A program made the translations under genes and the position numbers. A stretch of DNA of 9,326 bases from Deltaproteobacteria bacterium. Its GTDB lineage: Bacteria > Desulfobacterota > GWC2-55-46 > S146-73. The DNA lies in assembly GCA_015492355.1 (NCBI GenBank), contig WGFF01000297.1, positions 1 through 9,326 on the forward strand, given 5' to 3'. Of the stretch, positions 1 to 4,024 are shown in pieces. Numbering within the stretch: the first letter of the stretch is position 1; each line of letters begins with the position of its first letter. Below the pieces are notes generated by a model. That model was not told where the DNA came from. It made no database searches and was given only the letters and a program-made list of their open reading frames with translations.

Positions 1-351
1 CAATGTCCCCCTTGTGCTCAGACCCTTGGCATACATCTCCGCCGCAAGTCTCTCAAGACAATCGGTATTACCACGGAAAAATGGCTTGAGCCTGGAAGTG
101 AAAGGCTCGGCAGTCTCCCGAAGCTGGGGAACTTGCACCTCTATCTTCCCTTCCACAGTCTTTACCTTCATGGACTCGTAGCCATTCCTGTAACCCCTGT
201 GGGGAGCGTCACCATGCCTCTCATAGTGCCCTCTGCCGAGAAACTCTGTGACTTCTGCCTCAACCATCTCCTGCATGATAAGCTGCATCCCTTTTTGTAA
301 TACCGAACTCAACAGGTTCTCACAACCAACTCCTCCACTTAAAAACTCCTT
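1..351 (-). pseudogene. IS256/Mutator-family transposase, N-terminal part (IS-Z), truncated at both visible ends
   Basis: The minus strand is open for 117 codons with no stop and runs off the left window edge. The translation has the N-terminal pattern of IS256-type DDE transposases: LQKGMQLIMQEMVEAEVTEF, then a GRGHYERH...RGYRNGYE block, a VPQLRET strand, and LERLAAEMYAKGLSTRGT, the helix that precedes the catalytic domain. The catalytic Asp/Asp/Glu residues would lie beyond the edge. The reading frame begins exactly where the end of IS-A stops (351/352), with no ATG before codon 22 (at 288) and no ribosome-binding site of its own. I infer that the first few residues and the left end of this element were lost when IS-A arrived or in a later rearrangement. 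Its sequence differs from IS-A and IS-B, so it belongs to a different subgroup. It may be intact downstream, which cannot be judged here. Confidence 0.8.
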
Positions 352-375
352 GGTAACGTCAATTATTTTGTGTCA
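352..375. repeat. Right terminal inverted repeat of IS-A
   Basis: It begins GGTAACGTCAATT and continues to TTTTGTGTCA. It contains, on the minus strand reading outward, the hexamer TTGACG (362-357) followed by TTACC at the very tip. The transposase stop codon (363-365) falls within it. It pairs with 1623-1646. Confidence 0.75.
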
Positions 376-1555
376 ATGAGGAAAGGGGCTGTGATTCCTT
401 GTTTTTTGTTTTCATAAGTAAAGACCGCGTATAGTATCCTTTCTATGCTTGTTCTGTCGCTTAAGACCCCCATGGGTCTTGTCCACCTTCGCACCTCCCT
501 GAACCTCCTTTCTATGGCGTTTGTGGTCCTTGTGACCTTCCTCCATTCCGGACCTTTGAATCGGTAAAAGGCGAGAAGATCATCAAGGTCGTCTCTCAGA
601 GATTTAACCGCCTCAGGATAGAAATTCTCCCACTTCCTTACAAAATCCCCCGATGCCTTGCGGACCTTGACCACGTCTTTTGCCACGTATATCCTGCGTA
701 GGTCCCTCTTTACAGCCTCGGCATCTTTTTTCTTGACCTTGTTAACTATGTTCCTTATCTCATGCGCCCAGCATCTCTGTATGGGCACCTCCGGATAGAC
801 CATCTTAAGGGCACTTAAAAGCCCCTTGCCACCATCCACGCATAGAAGCTCAGTCCCCTTAAACTCAAGACCGCGTCTATAAAGACCCGTAAGGAAAACC
901 TCCCACTCAGCCTCGCTCTCTGAAGCAGCCAGACGAAAATCAATCACTTCCTTCCTGCCGTCGTGCCTTATCCCCATGACCACAAGCACGGGTCTCGACA
1001 CAGACCCGGCTCCTGTCTTTCTCTTTAGCACCACGCCGTCAAGCAACACCACCCTGTAGCCGTCCTTGAGTCTTCTCCTGTGAAAGTCCTTGACCGCCGC
1101 ATCAAGACCCCTGCAACACGGCTTACGGTAGAGGCGCTCACACTTTCACCAAGGATGCCCAAAAGCGCCTCGCCCACCTTCCGGGTGGAAAGTCCTAAAA
1201 CGAAACAACCCATTATTAGACGGTCTACGTCCACCGTACGCCAAGCATAAGCCCTCAACACACTCACAGCACTCATCTTCCTGGTTCTGGGGACAAGAAC
1301 TTCCAGGTCTCCCAACACCGTCAGAATGCGCCTCTCGTAATACCCGTTACGGCGGTCTAAAAGACCGCTTTCGACCGCCTCAAGACACCTCCTCTCTATG
1401 TGGAACTCCATGGTGTCCTCGATAGCCCTCCTCAACGCCTTTAACCCTTCCTCCTTCCACTCTCCATCGCTCCATCCGTCACAGGTGCTGAGACCTAATT
1501 CCTTGACTACACGCACAGCCTGTGAGAAATTCTCTATCGTGGCTCTCTGGACCAT
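363..1555 (-). pseudogene. IS-A transposase (IS256/Mutator DDE family), broken by one single-base frame disruption
   Basis: Two overlapping reading frames make one transposase of about 397 residues, the usual family length. The N-terminal part (ATG at 1555) gives MVQRATIENF... and ends in the GLSTRKVGEALLGILG and SASTVSRVAGVL helices. The frame then changes near 1104-1114, at a CCCC run, and continues as DAAVKDFHRRRLKDGYR and VVLLDGVVLKRK (first catalytic Asp). LLCVDGGKGL supplies the second Asp, RCWAHEIRNI the family's C-x2-H signature, and TTNAIERRFREVRRW the catalytic Glu. Adding one base restores the whole protein. Without it, the N-terminal product stops after 176 residues and lacks the catalytic core. 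SD AGGAGG lies 7 nt before the ATG and fixes the start. The last codons are encoded inside the terminal repeat. It is probably inactive unless the break is a sequencing error or is bypassed by -1 frameshifting. Confidence 0.85.
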
Positions 1556-1556
1556 A

Positions 1557-1611
1557 GGGGTACCTCCTTATAGTTGGTTCGCTGGATCGCTAATCCCTAT
1601 AAAGGTACCCC
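1557..1611 (-). promoter_or_regulatory. Inverted repeat over the ribosome-binding site of the IS-A transposase
   Basis: In the transcript the outer arms are GGGGUACC (1611-1604) and GGUACCCC (1564-1557), followed by U and the AUG at 1555. An inner stem UUAUAG (1602-1597) pairs with CUAUAA (1573-1568). The GGA of the Shine-Dalgarno AGGAGG sits between the two stems and its last GG is in the outer stem. The fold should hinder ribosome entry on transcripts that include the 5' arm. IS10, IS50 and IS200 are known to use such structures to stop translation from read-through transcripts. The role here is inferred. Confidence 0.6.
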
Positions 1612-1622
1612 CTCCCTTTTCC

Positions 1623-1646
1623 TGACACAAGATATAATACATTACC
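1623..1646. repeat. Left terminal inverted repeat of IS-A
   Basis: On the minus strand it reads GGTAATGTATTATATC followed by TTGTGTCA. It pairs with 352-375. It contains TATTAT (1639-1634), which resembles a -10 box (5 of 6 bases) and lies 7 bp inside the tip. Confidence 0.75.
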
Positions 1647-1654
1647 CACAGGAA
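1647..1654. other. 8-bp spacer between IS-B and IS-A
   Basis: CACAGGAA is all that separates the right end of IS-B (GGTAATGT from 1655) from the left end of IS-A (ACATTACC ending at 1646). Its length equals a typical IS256-family target duplication, but the same 8 bases do not occur at the other end of either element. Confidence 0.7.
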
Positions 1655-1681
1655 GGTAATGTCAAGCATTCTGTGTAAAAA
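1655..1681. repeat. Right terminal inverted repeat of IS-B
   Basis: It reads GGTAATGTCAAGCATTC followed by TGTGTAAAAA. Reading outward on the minus strand it carries a perfect TTGACA (1665-1660) and then TTACC at the tip. The transposase stop (1662-1664) is inside it. It pairs with 2959-2985. Confidence 0.75.
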
Positions 1682-2904
1682 GGAAGAGGTTACCTTTGCC
1701 ATCCTCCAGGTCGAGGTAATAAAAAACACTAAATATAATACGTTCCATGCTCTCGGTGTTCTCAAAGACCCCCATCGGACGGACCCTCCTTTTACCTCCT
1801 TGAAGGAGCGTTCTATAAGGTTCGTGGTCCTTATCTGGCACCACAGCTCAAGCCTGATCTGCCTCTGCTCCTCCATGGACCTTCCTTGCACCGCCTCCCT
1901 CTTGGGTCGCACACGGTAAAATTCCAAGAGCTGGTCGAGATTGTCCGAAACCGTCTTTACAGCCCGAGGATACTTATCCTTAAACCTCCTTGAAAACTCC
2001 CAGAAGGCTCTATCGCCTCCTTACGGCTATCTGCGTGAGAGATAGCCTGTACATAGGGCTTTACCTTAGCCCATTGAGTTCTACTCAGGTAGTTCGATAC
2101 ATTTCGCATCTTGTGCGCCCAGCATAGCTGCCTTGGTATCCTCGGATACACCCTCTCAAGGGCATTGACCAAAGCCGGGTTCCCGTCCACCACTATGAGA
2201 TCAACTCCCTCCCCAGTAAGACCACGGTTATAAAGGTCGTTAACAAATCCCTCCCAACTGCCCTCACTCTCACCATCAGTTACAAGAAAATCTATCCGCT
2301 CAACTCCCTCATGCGTCACCCCAGTTGCCGTAAGTACCGTCTTCTTTACAACCTTCGCCGCTCCCTTCTTCTTTAGATGCACGGCATCGAAGTACAGAAA
2401 ACGGTACTTGTTGACAAGCTTCCTTCGGTGGTACCTCCTGACCTCCCGGTCCAGAACCCTCGCAATATTACTCACCGTCTGGTGGCTTATGACCACTCCC
2501 AGGACCATCGAAAGAGCCCTGGCCACCTTGCGGGTGCTCATGCCCAGAAGAAAACATGCTAATATCAACTGGTTGACCTGTGCCGGACGACGCTCGTACC
2601 GAAAAAGAACCCTGCTCTCTATAGCCTTCCTCAGCCTCCCGAGCCGCAATACCACAGAGCCAAGCTCCGTGTATAGCATCCTCTCTACCGTGCCGTTACG
2701 GTAAAGGGGCGGCTCCCCTTCTCTCTTCCTGCGCTCATACCGCCTCCAGCCCGTGTGGAGAACCAGATCCTCCTCTACCCCCTCCTCCAGTATCCGCTTC
2801 AGAGCAGCCCTTGCCGCAGGTCGATAGTCACCCTCCAGATCAAAGGCTTGAACTTCCATCAAAGCCCTGTTAACATTACGTACGGTTGCCTCGTGCAGCC
2901 ACAT
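1662..2904 (-). pseudogene. IS-B transposase (IS256/Mutator DDE family), broken by two single-base frame disruptions
   Basis: Three frames assemble into one protein of about 414 residues. The first part (ATG at 2904) runs MWLHEATVRN..., has the helix GMSTRKVARALSMVLG, the first catalytic Asp in RFLYFDAVHLKKK (about residue 173), the second in LIVVDGNPAL (about 240), and C-x2-H in LCWAHKMRNV (261/264). The frame breaks near 2003-2008. It continues as FWEFSRRFKDKYPRAVKTV and LLEFYRVRP to TTNLIERSFKEVK, which supplies the catalytic Glu. It breaks again near 1786-1793 at a TTTT run, after which RRVRPMGVFENTESMERII and the C-terminal tail follow. Each break is repaired by adding one base. As it stands, the first product stops at 315 residues without the Glu. 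SD AGGAGG lies 8 nt before the ATG. The C-terminal region has an extra charged stretch (REAVQGRSMEEQRQIR) not seen in IS-A. Confidence 0.85.
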
Positions 2905-2905
2905 T

Positions 2906-2954
2906 AGAGGTGCCTCCTTTCTTTGGTTTCCTCACCCAATAGGATGGCACCTCT
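2906..2954 (-). promoter_or_regulatory. Inverted repeat over the ribosome-binding site of the IS-B transposase
   Basis: In the transcript AGAGGUGCC (2954-2946) is complementary to GGCACCUCU (2914-2906), which ends one base before the AUG. After a single unpaired A, UCCU (2944-2941) can pair with AGGA (2918-2915), so the whole Shine-Dalgarno AGGAGG is inside a 13-bp helix with one bulged base. UUGG/CCAA (2939-2936 and 2926-2923) could close the loop further. The 5' arm overlaps the inner edge of the terminal repeat, so transcripts entering from outside would contain it. A translational block is inferred. Confidence 0.65.
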
Positions 2955-2958
2955 TCTG

Positions 2959-2985
2959 TTTTTACACAAGAAAAATTACATTACC
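2959..2985. repeat. Left terminal inverted repeat of IS-B
   Basis: On the minus strand it reads GGTAATGTAATTTTTC followed by TTGTGTAAAAA. It pairs with 1655-1681. Confidence 0.75.
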
Positions 2986-3145
2986 TGAGAAGTTCTACAG
3001 TACACAGTTCAGGTACGTGCCAATCCAACACGGGCGTAGATCTATATGGGATTGGGAACATTCCATTCAGCCAATAGGGTATTGTCCTCAGGCTTGTAAA
3101 GCCCCTGTGGATACTCCCTCATCAATTATAACATGTTAATACGGA

Positions 3146-3170
3146 ATGTATAATGGTTTGATTTATACAT
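3146..3170. promoter_or_regulatory. Inverted repeat over a TATAAT box, candidate operator
   Basis: ATGTATAA (3146-3153) and TTATACAT (3163-3170) form a perfect 8-bp inverted repeat with a 9-bp centre. The left arm overlaps a consensus TATAAT (3149-3154), but the hexamer 17 bp upstream (TTATAA) is a poor -35 box. The size and placement suit a dimeric repressor site. The regulator and target are unknown. If it is a promoter for the gene starting at 3365, its leader would be about 200 nt. Confidence 0.35.
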
Positions 3171-3284
3171 CAGGCTGTGGTATGCTTGGGGTTAGGAGAT
3201 CCTTCTGAGATGGTGGCTTATCCGGGCTCAATAAGACCTGTAAAGCAGTATCATCCTGCCGAGGATATCCATCAGGTATCATCT

Positions 3285-3326
3285 TAGAGAGGGGCGGACA
3301 TTAACATCGGAAAGTTTCCTCTCCTA
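3285..3326. repeat. Imperfect inverted repeat in front of the exported-protein gene
   Basis: TAGAGAGG (3285-3292) is complementary to CCTCTCCTA (3318-3326) apart from one bulged base. It spans the -35 box and the first bases of the -10 box of the promoter at 3301-3330, so it could be an operator. No run of T follows on either strand, which argues against a terminator. Confidence 0.3.
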
Positions 3327-3330
3327 AAAT
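3301..3330 (+). promoter_or_regulatory. Promoter-like pair for the exported-protein gene
   Basis: TTAACA (3301-3306; 5 of 6 to the sigma-70 -35 consensus) is followed after 18 bp by TAAAAT (3325-3330; 5 of 6 to the -10 consensus). Transcription would start near 3337. The AGGAG ribosome site at 3351-3355 lies 9 nt before the ATG at 3365. Confidence 0.45.
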
Positions 3331-3364
3331 ATCTGACATCTAAAAACTTCAGGAGCATATTACC

Positions 3365-3880
3365 ATGAAAAGAATAATTACCCTCCTCTTTATCCTGGGA
3401 TTCTTTTTTTTATCCACCCATCACTCCCTTGCAGAAGATACTGTCTCACAGCTTAAGGAGCGCATCATCGACATCCAGAACAAGGGGAAACTCGGCATAC
3501 GTAATTTTACACTCTGTTCAAAGATTACAGGATATGCCCAGTACACCCCCCTTTCGAGTAACAAGGTAAAGGCTGGAAGGGAGATCCACTTCTACTATGA
3601 GCCTGTCAATCTGTACACAGAACGCTCAAAAGGCACCTATCACATCTGGTATACACAGGATGTTATACTCACCACCCAGGACGGTAAAGAGATATATCGT
3701 GCAGAGGAGATACTCAACTTCAACTACAGGACCAAGGCTCCTGTGCTCGATATCTTCGCAACTAACTCTATCAACCTCGGACATCTTCCACCCGGTGTCT
3801 ACAACTTCAAGGTGATAGTCCATGATAAGCTCAGAAAGGAAGATACAAGCCATACCTATAAATTCGAGATAATACCATAA
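3365..3880 (+). CDS. Exported protein of unknown function, predicted beta-sandwich
   Basis: I do not recognise this 171-residue protein. Residues 1-23 form a typical Sec signal peptide: MKR, a run of hydrophobic residues, then SLA before ED, a good signal peptidase I site. There is no lipobox cysteine. The mature part begins with a short charged helix (about 26-41). The rest looks beta-rich: LCSKITGYAQY, EIHFYYEPVNL, TYHIWYTQDVILTTQDGKEI, and the closing LPPGVYNFKVIVHDKL and YKFEI, a pattern seen in immunoglobulin-like periplasmic domains whose last strands read pGxYxfxvxvxDkl...F.i. One cysteine (C51) remains after processing. AGGAG 9 nt upstream supports the ATG. It is transcribed toward the cus operon, so a shared role in metal handling cannot be inferred from position alone. 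There is no membrane segment apart from the signal peptide. Confidence 0.8.
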   Translation: MKRIITLLFILGFFFLSTHHSLAEDTVSQLKERIIDIQNKGKLGIRNFTLCSKITGYAQYTPLSSNKVKAGREIHFYYEPVNLYTERSKGTYHIWYTQDVILTTQDGKEIYRAEEILNFNYRTKAPVLDIFATNSINLGHLPPGVYNFKVIVHDKLRKEDTSHTYKFEIIP

Positions 3881-3995
3881 AATCTCATATCTCCTCAGGG
3901 TAACACATGCCAGCATAACCGAAATATCCTGCCATCATCTGGTTCCATGGCTTTATTCCCTACCCCTGATATGCGCGGTACAGGCAAGGGTAGTG

Positions 3996-4024
3996 AAGGA
4001 TTGAATGCAATGGATTCAATCCTT
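3996..4024. repeat. Perfect 11-bp inverted repeat over the cusA stop codon, possible convergent terminator
   Basis: AAGGATTGAAT (3996-4006) and ATTCAATCCTT (4014-4024) are exact complements around a 7-base loop. The cusA stop (4016-4018) lies in the right arm. It sits where the plus-strand gene and the cus operon converge. The stem is AT-rich and no T run follows on either strand, so it is not a textbook intrinsic terminator. Protection of the mRNA 3' end or a protein-binding site are alternatives. Confidence 0.45.

Larger units (their letters stand above)
352..1646 (-). mobile_element. IS-A, complete IS256-family insertion sequence with a frameshifted transposase
   Basis: This 1295-bp element is bounded by terminal inverted repeats that match at 18 of the first 24 positions without gaps. 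The right end reads GGTAACGT from 352 and the left end reads GGTAATGT on the minus strand from 1646. Its single gene fills nearly the whole length, and the stop codon lies inside the right repeat, as is usual for compact IS elements. The size fits the IS256 family (about 1.2-1.5 kb). The 8-bp flanks (344-351 AACTCCTT and 1647-1654 CACAGGAA) are not identical, so no target-site duplication remains. Its left end sits 8 bp from the right end of IS-B in the same orientation. Confidence 0.8.
1655..2985 (-). mobile_element. IS-B, complete IS256-family insertion sequence with a twice-frameshifted transposase
   Basis: This 1331-bp element has terminal inverted repeats matching at 20 of the first 27 positions without gaps. 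With a 1-bp gap, similarity continues inward through GAAGAGGT. The tips are GGTAATGT at both ends. One transposase gene occupies almost all of it, with the stop codon in the right repeat. The flanking octamers (1647-1654 CACAGGAA, 2986-2993 TGAGAAGT) differ, so there is no visible target duplication. It shares end architecture and gene layout with IS-A but is clearly a different, related element. Confidence 0.82.
2986..3364. other. Non-coding stretch between IS-B and the exported-protein gene
   Basis: No convincing gene is present in these 379 bp. The stretch holds short inverted repeats (CCAATCC 3020-3026 with GGATTGG 3049-3055; GGCTT 3091-3095 with AAGCC 3099-3103), the TATAAT-overlapping repeat and the promoter listed separately. 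A 25-codon plus-strand frame (3210-3287, beginning MVAYPGSIRP) and a similar minus-strand frame over about 3166-3283 exist, but neither has a clear ribosome site or recognisable motif. No piece of the missing 5' end of IS-Z could be recognised here. Confidence 0.5.

Noticed and set aside
1647..1654. CACAGGAA as a target-site duplication
   Set aside because: It is not repeated at 344-351 or 2986-2993. A further occurrence inside cusA near 4896 is a chance match unrelated to any IS end.
1786..1796. Programmed -1 frameshift in IS-B
   Set aside because: A -1 slip at the AAAAGG site would restore the frame, but there is no proper slippery heptamer, the SD-like motif is too close, and a second unrelated break upstream must also be bypassed. 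Simple decay is likelier.
1398..2704. Plus-strand open frames inside the IS elements (for example 1398-1625, 1659-1919, 2408-2704)
   Set aside because: All are complements of transposase coding sequence and show no independent support.
352..2985. Composite transposon carrying the cus operon
   Set aside because: IS-A and IS-B are adjacent on one side only. No IS copy is seen on the other side of cusAB, and no target duplications enclose the operon.
3020..3055. CCAATCC/GGATTGG inverted repeat as a terminator or IS end
   Set aside because: The 22-bp loop is long, no T run follows, and no matching partner end or duplication was found.
3210..3287. 25-codon plus-strand frame beginning MVAYPGSIRP
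   Set aside because: It is too short to judge, has no recognisable motif, and its stop falls in an inverted repeat of the next promoter region.
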